From assembly GCF_040436345.1 (NCBI RefSeq), contig NC_133215.1, forward strand, positions 22,867,806 through 22,931,805: a DNA stretch of 64,000 nt. The letters are read 5' to 3'. A model generated the notes under the pieces. It was not told where the DNA came from. It did no database searches and saw nothing but the letters and a program-made list of their open reading frames with translations. The stretch comes from Pagrus major (taxonomy: Eukaryota > Chordata > Actinopteri > Spariformes > Sparidae). Positions 36,401 through 50,365 of this stretch are shown one piece after another; position 1 is the first letter of the stretch, and every line of letters begins with the position of its first letter. The position numbers and the translations under genes were made by a program.

Positions 36401-39400
36401 AGTGCACTGACTGCCATTTCAAATGTAACAACCAACATTAACTTTGGATGTAAACAAACTCAACACCACATACCACAACGGAGAGCTCCCCGCAGCCTAG
36501 CAGCTGTGCCAAGCGGGGCACCAGGCCAGCCTGCACCACCACGTCTATCCTCTCATTAGAGCCGTCGGTTAGGTAGGACACTGCCCAACAGGTGTCAGCC
36601 AGAACCTCCCTGTCGTCGTGGTGCAGGAGGCGCACCAGGGCTGGAAGCAGCTGCTGCACCGCCGTCAAAGGTGGTGCCGGGTTCTTGTTCCGACACAGGT
36701 TGGACAGCGTCCAGGTGACATTGCGCAGGTAGCCCGACTGTCATGGTGGGTGAAAAGTCATTTTATAGTTATTTTAGAACATCAAAGCGTCAAAACATGA
36801 AAGTTGTAAGCAAAGTTCAAAGACCTCTCTAAAAGGAGAGCAAGTTCAGTTTTCAGCAAATCTAAACATTAGCTGAAAACTGAATGACCAAACAAAATGA
36901 CACCAGGGTCTCGGGATCAGTTCAGTGACTTTTAATAAATACATCTTTTGTTACAACTGCAATTTCAATAAAGGCTTTATAAATGTTAACAGTTGGAGCT
37001 ATTGTGCAATTTGTGTGTGATGAATAACTCCAGTAAATTACTAAATTCCTGAATAAGATTTCTAAAAGGTGCATAAGCACAATACAATTACAAACTTCCT
37101 GCTGCTTGCTAAAGGCTTCTTCAAGCCTCAGACCACATGCCAGCCTGATAAGGCTCTAGACACTTGGTGCTAAAATGTGTCTCAGGTGAACAAAAATGTA
37201 CTTTGACTGGTCTCACACATACTCCTGATCACACTAAAGGAGAGTCTAGTTAATTCTGCTGAGTATTCATGATGTGACAAATCTACCAACAGCTGCCTTG
37301 TCTTTGCGTTTTGTGCCAAGTGTGAACAGAAGTCTTTCTCTGAACCCAGACAGTTTGGATGTGTATATCCAGAAACAACATACTAGGTTTTAATAGGGCC
37401 TTTGCCATCGAAAAACAAAAATGTCTGTTAAAAACAGCAGTGCAGTGTTTGATGGATACTTACAGGAAACACAGACAGGTCGGGGGCAGCAAGCAAGGTT
37501 AGAAGTGGCTGGAGACCGCCATGTTTGATCACTAGGTCTCTGTAGTTGGATCCGTCACCTAAATTTGTGGGGGAGAAGACATTTATTACCTGTCCGCAGT
37601 GCAAAATGAAAATTACATAAAGTGACTGTGGGTAGTTACCAAGAATAATGCATCATTTGGTTGAGCATTTCAGAGAGCAAGCACTACATTTAAAGCCTCA
37701 GCATTTTATTCAGTTACCATAATATGTCAGAGCTTTTTCTCACAATGATCTATATTTTACTGATAGACCATAGGTTCCTTATTACCTTGCATAATTCACC
37801 TTTGGATAATGAACTCGACAACACACTTTAAAGTTTCAAAATTCACTCAGTATTACAGCCTGCATAGAGCAGCAACACTTCCAGACAAAACAAAGAAAGC
37901 ATAATTACACACAGCAACAACAGCAAAAAAAAAAGATCACAACTGTTGAGGCAAAAAGGCTGACCACTTGTAACAGTGTATGATGTCGTAATGCAGCAAT
38001 TGAAGTAACACAACCAACTCAAAAACAGAGAGATGTTGAGCTAGTCAGGCAACAGTACCTGCAATGTTTCCCAGGGCCCAAATGGCCTGCTCGCTGATGT
38101 GCGGGTGTGGAGAAGTCACTAGGTAGATGAAGGCCTGGATGGCCCCTCCTTCCACTACTGCAGTGGTCTGCTCTGAGGTACCTGAGGCGATGTTGGTCAG
38201 GGCCCAAGCTGCCTCAAACTGGATGGGAGGGCATTCAGACATTGCCAGAAAACTAACAAACCTTTGGATGAGGCCGGCATCAATAATGCTGTCAATCGGT
38301 GGGTGCTTTTCTCTGGAGAGGAGCCTCCTGTATATCAAGAAAAAACATGGTTAGGGTAACTTCGACTGGCAATACAGGGGATATTGATCCACAACGTAGT
38401 TCATCATAAAGACTGTGTGTTAGCATAAAGTACCACAGTAACAAGACAGGAACACAAAACTCTTTAATCAAGGTTATTTTCAAAATGATTTTACCTGGCT
38501 GCCTGTGTGGCCTGCAGCTGATGATCTAGATTCTGGCTGTTCACACCAACGACAATCTCCTCCACAGACCAGTACTGAGGAGGCTGTGCAAACAGAAACA
38601 CAAGAGGATTACTTATCTGCCCAGTAAACCAGGGTCAAACACAGCAGTTAAAAATAACCCTCAACATGCATGCTATATGTTTAGGTCAGGGCTACAGGAC
38701 CAGCAACACGCAGATCAGAGAGCTACCCAGTCTAACCGATTTTATCCTGGTTTTTGAGACTATTTGTACATCATGAAAGCTCAAAACCTTCATAGCACCA
38801 TGAGAGTCAGCTGGGAAGTACTTTAAAAGGAAGTGGTTAAACCTTCACACTGTTATAATTATGTAGACACTTAACTATCCTAAGTGTCCAACTGACCTTT
38901 GGCCACTGACAAAATGCAGGGGCAGACACCTTTCGATGTCAGCCTTTGAGGTTCAACTAGACAAGACATTTTCAGGGAAGTGTCAGTGGTTTGCATGGAG
39001 GTAGATATATCACAGCCATAAATTATAAAAGACATAATCAAATGTAGAAAACACACGGACATCAGCTGGATTTAACCCTCCTTAGTGCCTCCTGTTCACT
39101 GTTCCCCGCCAAATCTAGTAGCTAGTGTGTGAGAGGGGCAGTAGAGCTGACCCAGAGCTCAACTGCTTGGTCTACCTGTGCATCTTTCTCTTGGAGAGGA
39201 GAGGTTGGCTCGTCCAGAAGGTTTTGGACATTTCTCCTCTTCAGGATCTGATCATCTTTCTTTGCTTTCCGTAGCTCCACGTTGACTTCCGCTCTCCTGC
39301 GCCTAAGCTCCTGTAGAAGTCGAAAGGCGTGACAGCAACATGTTTATATGTGGATCAGCGATGTTACATAATTAATGGTCGCATGCTGGTTGTTACTGAC

Positions 39401-39512
39401 AAGAGCTTACAGTGGCATCTTTCCCTTTGTTTTTGAACTGGTTGAGTCGATCTACGCTGTCGTTGGCAGCTGACATTCCTGACCGTTGAGCGAGACTATC
39501 GATTCCACTCAT
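33456..39512 (-). CDS. kpna2: kpna2, importin subunit alpha (karyopherin alpha 2)
   Basis: Ten coding exons on the minus strand: 39512-39411, 39310-39176, 38583-38495, 38327-38059, 37558-37464, 36737-36474, 36260-36027, 35512-35330, 34396-34247 and 33545-33456. All join in phase to give 536 residues (the human protein, as I recall, is about 529). The IBB domain spans roughly residues 20-65 with the basic clusters LRRRR and LKRRN, which bind importin beta. The armadillo repeats follow with their conserved NLS-groove Trp/Asn pairs: WALTN, WALGN, WTLSN, WAVSY, WTLSN and WAVTN. The C-terminal [15 protein letters not shown] segment is the CAS-binding region, and the acidic tail ends [14 protein letters not shown]. 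The tail (VVPE..…YTFQV) identifies KPNA2 rather than KPNA1, 3, 4 or 5. Role: adaptor that loads NLS cargo onto importin beta for nuclear import. No key residue appears lost. Confidence 0.96.
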
Positions 39513-39864
39513 GTTGAAGACACTCCCTGTAAAAATATGACAGAAATCAACGATCGTAAAAATGTCTACTTTGGCGGCTTTACTCGGTTTTACTTTCTGT
39601 TAGCTGGCTAGCAGACGTCATATTAGCTAGCTTAGCTAACGGTTAACTGTTCGCCTGTCTTGGAGCCAAGCCGGTTATCTAACACCATGTGGCCCATCGC
39701 ACGCGGAGCCTGTCTGGTAAACCAACACCCATCAACTCGGCTGAAATTCATGAACACGGAAGATACACACACACTGTACGTAAAATCATTAACTTAAACA
39801 ATTAAATCACGATACATTTGTCTAACAAGTACATAAAGGGACAGAGCATGTACGACGCGCTTAC

Positions 39865-39887
39865 CGTTGGCGATAACTTGCGATTTT
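39865..39887 (-). other. kpna2: kpna2 noncoding exon 1
   Basis: A short leader exon ends CCAACG before the donor GTAAGCGCG. It is spliced to the coding exon, whose acceptor ATTTTTACAG lies at 39527, 14 bp before the ATG. The 5' end is inferred from the TATA box at 39911-39917 and is uncertain by some 10 bp. Confidence 0.6.
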
Positions 39888-39901
39888 TTCTACAATACCC
39901 G

Positions 39902-39947
39902 TGACGTCAGTTATATACCGCCCTGTTTTTTGCTGACTTCTGATTGG
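39902..39947 (-). promoter_or_regulatory. kpna2: kpna2 core promoter (CCAAT, TATA, CRE)
   Basis: Reading the minus strand toward the gene: a CCAAT box (39947-39943, in GGACCAATCAG), a TATA box TATATAA (39917-39911), and immediately after it a perfect CRE palindrome TGACGTCA (39909-39902). The spacing of TATA to the inferred start (about 30 bp) is right. A CRE downstream of TATA and practically at the start site is unusual but not unknown. CREB/ATF and NF-Y control are inferred. Confidence 0.75.
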
Positions 39948-39993
39948 TCCGTTAGTTCCCCACGGTGAAAAAACAAGCTCCGACAACGCAACC

Positions 39994-40027
39994 GTTGTCA
40001 AAGGCAACCACTGAAAGTATCGCGAGA
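39994..40027. promoter_or_regulatory. Upstream kpna2 elements: RFX-like X-box and TCTCGCGA motif
   Basis: GTTGTC-AAA-GGCAAC (39994-40008) fits the RFX X-box pattern with one mismatch. TCGCGAGA (40020-40027), TCTCGCGA on the minus strand, is the core of the BANP/ZBTB33-type motif found at strong CpG promoters. Both lie about 100-140 bp before the inferred kpna2 start. These are motif matches only. Confidence 0.4.
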
Positions 40028-40236
40028 AAAAACTCTCGCATCGTTTTGAGCCGACTGCTGATTCTCATTATAGACAATTGCAGCCATGTTTGAAATACCT
40101 ATGGTACTGACGGCAACATATGCTATTCTTAACAATCTGTAAATCAATAGTAGATGTTGATACTCACGCCGTGTAGTCAATTATTATTTGTTCTTTTGTT
40201 TTCAAAATGCTTGTTTTTCAAGTTAAGCTACGTAAT

Positions 40237-40309
40237 GACCCAGTGGCCTAATGGATAAGGCATCAGCCTCCGGAGCTGGGGATTGTGGGTTCGAGTCCCA
40301 TCTGGGTCG
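40237..40309 (+). tRNA. tRNA-Arg (anticodon CCG)
   Basis: A 73-base cloverleaf. The acceptor stem GACCCAG pairs with CTGGGTC (40302-40308), with discriminator G. The D arm starts GCC and closes GGC. The anticodon stem TCAGC/GCTGG surrounds the loop CTCCGGA, giving anticodon CCG, which reads CGG (Arg). The internal promoter is intact: A box TGGCCTAATGG (40244-40254) and B box GGTTCGAGTCC (40288-40298). No intron and no encoded CCA. A TTTT Pol III terminator lies at 40322-40325. It sits about 350 bp upstream of the kpna2 start, pointing away from that gene. All features suggest a functional gene. Confidence 0.97.
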
Positions 40310-40321
40310 CATTTAGCTTCC

Positions 40322-40325
40322 TTTT
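40322..40325 (+). terminator. Pol III terminator of tRNA-Arg
   Basis: The first run of four T residues after the tRNA, 13 bases beyond its 3' end. Confidence 0.75.
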
Positions 40326-41220
40326 CAGGGCTACAGTACAAGTCGCATCCCTCAGTGAGTTGGACGATGGAAAGCGGTAATATGCACTGAAAGCCCTGAA
40401 ACCAGTGTGCACCATGCTGCATGTACCTGGATAGACAGCCAGTCGATTTAGCGAAGTGATTCTTAGTGAAACTACAAATTAATACTGATAAAAACTTGGA
40501 TTAAGCCAAGCAGTAAATTGATAAATGATCTGAATCATAACTATGAATGCAGAAAAAGGAAACATGACAGATAATCTCCAGCATAAAACCCCTTATTCAG
40601 TAAATTTTTTTAAAAAATCAGCAGCAGGAATTATTCGTTAGATTACAAGACCATTTAATCATGATGGCATGCCCTGCATGTGTCCAGAGTTCTCTGTAAT
40701 CAGTTTTTAGTTGTGCCTCCGTATTTTGAAAGTATTTGCCGGAAGAGTGATTATGCCATAATTTCTCCTTCTGAATGATGTATTGAGGTTCTGCAGTTCC
40801 TCGTTGTGACCACCAGAGGGCAGTGAAGACTCGTGATTGTAAATGCACTGAGTCAACAGTCACCACCTGGCATGAATGGAGGTCAAAGAAAGATGAGAAG
40901 TTGATGTGAGTGTATTTGACATTGTCCACCAAATTTTAAAACGTATGAAAACAAAACAAGTAAGTAAACCAATACGATTTTGAACATTATGTTCTTACAG
41001 CAGCTGCCAGAAGGTAAATCTAGTTCTAAAATTCTGAAATCCTACAACAGAGAACTGCACAGAGTCACATTTTCCCTCTTACATTGTAAACAACAATGGG
41101 AGCCTTTTTAGAATCCATTTATGAATGAAAGGAGTGTCCTGACACAGTGTTTATTTCTGTGTTTGGGACGTCCCACCACCTCCTGTTCCAACCCATCCCA
41201 TCTCATTCCTGAGCAGCCCG
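40326..41220. other. Intergenic region between tRNA-Arg and c17orf58
   Basis: AT-rich spacer between the tRNA gene and the c17orf58 promoter. The only recognisable element is the CTCF-like motif at 40810-40823. The frames on either strand have no known motif. Confidence 0.7.
40810..40823 (+). promoter_or_regulatory. CTCF-like binding motif
   Basis: CCACCAGAGGGCAG fits every position of the vertebrate CTCF core (CCASYAGRKGGCRS). It lies between two divergently transcribed Pol II genes, 500 bp from a tRNA gene, which is a common insulator setting. Motif match only; occupancy is not shown. Confidence 0.6.
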
Positions 41221-41228
41221 TATAAAAA
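41221..41228 (+). promoter_or_regulatory. c17orf58 TATA box
   Basis: TATAAAAA follows CAGCCCG and precedes the c17orf58 start codon by 58 bp, so transcription should start near 41250. No other core element is clear. Confidence 0.75.
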
Positions 41229-41286
41229 TCCCAGGAATCCCAGCTCTGTAGCAGACCTTAACGTGTGTCCACACTGAACATCCAGG

Positions 41287-45819
<4,533 letters not shown>

Positions 45820-47260
45820 AGCAAAGATAAGACTATCGCCCCCTGCTGCAGGGGAAGAGACATTGCAGCTTACCTGAACTGATCATAACTAACCCCTCAG
45901 TATTGTGCAAGACAGAAGACATTTTTCGGAAAGCATGTATTTATTTTCTTATGGACTGCTATGATGTATTCCTGGGTCATTTTTTTCTTCTCATCTGTAA
46001 AGTTCCTGACGTAACGACTTGTGGGCTCTTTGATAGAAAACACAAGCAGCTTCAGTTAAGTGGATTTTCCACCATTTTCTAATGTTTGGGGCATCAAAGA
46101 AGGGTGTCCCCTCAGCTCTCTTGTTATTTTCTCAGAACAGCAACTCCACTCAGACTCCTCATTCACTCATGGCTGGTTCATGAAGTCCCTAAATTGAACT
46201 GACTGAACTAACTGTTCAGTCGCACTCGACAGATTTTTGGCTGCATGTGTGACCAAAACAGTTGCGACATTCTTGCCGTAATCCAAGCACACGTGAGCGT
46301 GTACAGATAAGATCAAATTCAAAGCATGCGTCTATTTTTAACAATTAAATATTTGATCCAAAACAAAAATGCTGAAGAAAAACATATTTTTCATATAAAC
46401 ATAATGACTTTTCAGAAATAATGCCAGTTTCAGAAATGGAGGAAACTTGGATTTCATCATACAAATCCATAATGTAAATTATGATTCCTTTGATTAATTG
46501 ATGATGCTTCTAAATTGACGTGAATGCAAAATGTTGAATTGCACTGACTAGCATTGTTTTATAACACTCAGGACCCGTGCATGTTGTCACTGTGGTTGTT
46601 ATCAGCAAGCAGGAAATGCTCTATTACTGTTACAAGGACCAAAGGGAGGGAGTGAAGGGCCTGAAAAAGCAGCAAAAAAAACACAGCGGAGGAAGAAGAG
46701 GAGGAGGAGGAGGGCGAAAAGGGAAGAGAGAGCACAAGACCTTTGCTTGTCATGAGAGCGGCTTATTTTCCTAACTTTAATTATGTGTCCACCATGAAAT
46801 ATCTGGGTGGACTGGGACATCAAAAGGGGGCCTTGCTGAATGAGGAGGGGTGTGTGTTGTTGTAGGGACTAAGCCATAAATCTAATCGCAGGAATCTGAT
46901 CCTCTCCGCACCTGGACACATGACTCGGAAAAGTGCTTCCGTCACATCTCCTCTTGCTTACACATAAACACGTTCTCCTCTGGTTGAGGCCAATGCTCAA
47001 AAAGGAGTATTTAAGGGCCAGATCAGAGAAAGAAGGAGGTGGAGGAGAAATAAAGACGGTTATGTAAAATGACACAGGGAGGGGATTGTTGGGTCTGTCT
47101 TTCTAAAGGGATAGCTTCTTATTTAATCAGAAATCCCGGGCTTGATTGTAGCACGACCCTGAGCTAATGCTTCTTATGAAAGGGAAAAGATTTGCACTGA
47201 ACGCTTACACTGCTTTACTATACATGAACCCAATAAAGATGTGTATTTGTTTTGTACTCG
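45820..47260 (+). other. c17orf58 3' UTR
   Basis: From the stop codon to the first good polyadenylation signal is about 1.4 kb. It includes a GGA-rich stretch near 46680-46730, which produces spurious frames on both strands. No conserved element is recognised. Confidence 0.55.
47232..47237 (+). promoter_or_regulatory. Probable c17orf58 polyadenylation signal
   Basis: AATAAA followed by GATGTGTATTTGTTTTGT, a classical GU-rich downstream element. Confidence 0.65.
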
Positions 47261-48264
47261 ATGACCCCGTGAGGTATTTATTTGTCTTTAAACCAACCCT
47301 CCATTCATGCTATCACATACATCTTCCCACTGACTGAAACATTGATTATCATTCCCAGTGATTGCATGAGAAGGAGCCGCTGAAGTAAGACACTCTAATT
47401 AGAGTTTAACAACCACGGTCTCTGTCTGGCCTCCGGCAAGAGAGGCTAACTTGGGAACTTGGATGTTGAGGCAGTCAGGGCTAAAGCCTCTTTTCTCCCC
47501 CTCTGTCCGTCTGTCAGCTGGGCCGGTCAGTTCCCAGGCTTGAGGAAGCCTCTATCTGGGATCAGCGCTGGAGGGAACAGATGCAGCCGGGCAGGAAACA
47601 GGAGCCCGCTCCACATCTTGGCTACTATCGCAGCGGGAGGACATTCCTTTTTGCAGAGGATGTAAAGGAGGAGGAGGAGGGAGCGAAAGAGGGGAGATAG
47701 GAGGGGGAGGTGGGAATATATCTCTAAAGTTGCTTCCTGTGTGATAGCTCCCAAACCACAAGGGGGGAGTGATAGAAAGAGGCAGGGGTGGTGGATTGAA
47801 ACCACTCGGGGCTTGCGGCGATCTGCGGTGCTTTCAGCGTCCATGCGCGCCTCTGGATTCACTTAGCGGTTTGAGTGTGGAGTGTAGAGAGGGAGGTCGG
47901 GGAGAAGGGTGTGAGAGGAGAGTGAAAGGTCAACCTTGGAGGTGGCTTTTATGTGTCATGTTGGTAAATTTGATCACAAGAGGAGTTTGTATGAGTGTGT
48001 TCGGGGGCATGACCTTGTCCTTCAGCGCTCACAAGTATGCACACATTTCACTTAAAGCTCCGGATAATTGACAAGAGTTAAGCTGAGGTGTGATCTTGGT
48101 GTGTAAGGCCGGATTAACTTACTTAGGGGCCCTGGGAGAAAAATGAGCTGTGGGTTCTGACTGACCCCCGTTTCTCCCAGTCTTTGTGCACTGTGTCTAC
48201 GTTAGTTAGTAATTATACGTTTTTCATCATCAAGTCAGCACATTGTTTAATGTGTAGGCCTTAA

Positions 48265-48845
48265 AGGGTAAGTTCACCCAAAAATTAACACTCAGTCAGT
48301 ATCTACTCCCCCACATTTCGATGGAAAGTCAACAAAGCATTTCTGGAGCTTCACAGCTCGTTGCAGCATTTATCTAAACAACTGATGTAGATGGGGACTT
48401 GTTTTAAAACGTAAAAAACAAATAAAAAAAATATAAAATGGTTTCATACAGCTCATACAGCACAACACCAGAGGCCCTAAGATCCCAAAATGTTATTTTT
48501 AAAGCTGACATCTTCACAATAGCTGCCGAGCTAAAAGTCTTAGCACGCACCCCATCTGAAGCGCATGCATGAGCTCAACCGCTCATCAAGAGTTTATATA
48601 ATGTCTTTTCAAATCAATTTGGGGTCTTAGGGCTTCTGGAGAATTGGATGGGTTTTTTTGTTTGTTTTTTTTACATTTTAAAACAAGTCCCCATCTACAT
48701 CAGTTGTTTAGGAGAATGCTGCAACGCTATTTTGCTGTGAACCTCCAAAAATGTTTTGTGGACGATTAGACTTCATGCCGACTTTCCATGGGCATGAGGG
48801 TTAGTAGATAATGACTGAATTTTCATTTTTGGATTAACTTTTCCT
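48265..48845 (+). mobile_element. TTAA-flanked MITE with about 180-bp terminal inverted repeats
   Basis: The left arm starts AGGGTAAGTTCACCCAAAAA and the right arm, read on the minus strand, starts AGGAAAAGTTAATCCAAAAA. Both arms continue in parallel through CAGTCA(G/T)TATCTACT, ATGGAAAGTC, TTGCAGCATT and ACAACTGATGTAGATGGGGA to CTTGTTTTAAAA, near 48410 and 48680. TTAA flanks both ends (48261-48264 and 48846-48849). There is no transposase. The terminal phrase AGTTCACCCAAAAAT is very common in fish genomes. Confidence 0.85.
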
Positions 48846-49337
48846 TTAAATATAGATTTTAATTCACTATAATGCACGTACTGCTGCTCACAAGATTCCA
48901 ATTAAATCAAATTAACGATTATCACATAGTGAACATGAAGGTGTTAGGCACAATGCCTTTGTGATGGTGCCCAATATTCACGATATTCATGATAACTTTG
49001 ATATTTAAAAATAAAATATTGATACTGTGTTAATAATACACATATGATAATATCATGTGAATAATCGAGGGAAGATAAAACACACAGTAATCACAGTTAA
49101 AGATGTACACAGTAACCGTGTAGTGAAATTCTGATATCGTGACAGCCCTAATTTGTTCATAAACCAGAGCACAGGCTAACCAATGGATCACCATGTTGAT
49201 TACAATTTATCCTGCGGGAGGCTTGAATGTGTGCAGAAAAAAACAGTTTGTTGAGATACAAAACCGTTCGTAGACCTCATGCTTGCATGAGAGGAAAGGT
49301 CAGACGATTACTGAAGTCACTGTCATCATCTTTAATG

Positions 49338-49445
49338 AGTGTTTGTGCAAAATTTCATGTCAGTCCATCAAATAGGTGTTGAGATATTTCAGTCTGGACC
49401 AAAGTGATGGACTGACAGAACATTGCCATCCCTACAGACATGATT
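49338..49445 (+). repeat. Widespread teleost interspersed repeat
   Basis: The text TGTGCAAAATTTCATGTCAG, GTTGAGATATTTCAGTCTGG, ACCAAAGTGATGGACTGACA and CATTGCCATCCCTACAGACATG is a phrase I recognise from many fish loci as a conserved retroposon segment. I do not recall the family name, and the boundaries are approximate. Confidence 0.5.
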
Positions 49446-50365
49446 ATTTAAACTGATGCATTTGCCCAATCTTGAACTGTTTTCTACACATTTATTATAA
49501 AGTGTGCAGAGAGATTTAACGTAATAATGTCAAAGGGAGAAGTCATCATGAAGCTACTTAATCTGTGCAGTGTCGGGTCCCAATGTTTGCATTCAATATG
49601 CTTCTCTTGGGCGATAATAAATTATGAATGAATTTTGGGGCATTTTTTGGGTAAAAGACAGTAGTCGAGTTGACAGGGAATGAAAGAGACAGAGATGCAA
49701 TAAAAGTTAAGGGAGGACTATTCAACTACTATTTTAGAAGGGAAAGATTTTTAAAAAAAAGAAAAGAAAAAAGTGAAGTGCTGATGGCCGAACTTTTACA
49801 TTTCCTCTGTCCGACTTGTAAAGCTTGGAATTTTAATGTGCTGAAAGGACGCCCTTTTTCCTCTGCTTTTAAAATTAACTTTCACATTTGAAAAACAAAC
49901 ATATATACAACAGTATAGGAAAAGAACCCAAAAATAACCATTTTAATCTTATAAGTGGGTTGTCAGTTTGATTCTCGTAGTCTAAATTCCCTCTGGTTCA
50001 AACTTTTTTCAAATGAAATAGGAATATTTGTGTGCTTAGGAACAGCTATAACCAATTAATGGGCTAATTAACCGACTGGCAGAATGATCAATGGACCAGA
50101 ATTAAGTTGTTGCCAGTCGAACAGGTCTGCCCAAAAATATGTCATTCTAACAGTATTGCTTCTCACTGTTATACAGATGATGTTCAATTATATCTCTCAT
50201 TTACACCCAATTTATTTACATTTAATTGAAGTAATGTGCAAGACTTGAATATTAATACACTAACAAACTTGGATAGATAAAACTGGTCTCCTCCAGTGTG
50301 TCTGTATGATGAACAGAGACAGTCAAAGAAAACCCAACTCTTTTGAAAGCTGGTGTCAAAAACAT

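Larger units (their letters stand above)
47261..50365. other. Intergenic region between convergent c17orf58 and bptf
   Basis: The region contains the MITE at 48265-48845, a widespread fish repeat at 49338-49445, and probably a worn repeat ending GATATCGTGACAGCCCTA near 49150. The stretch 47400-48060 is GC-richer than its neighbours but holds no exon I can support. Confidence 0.6.
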
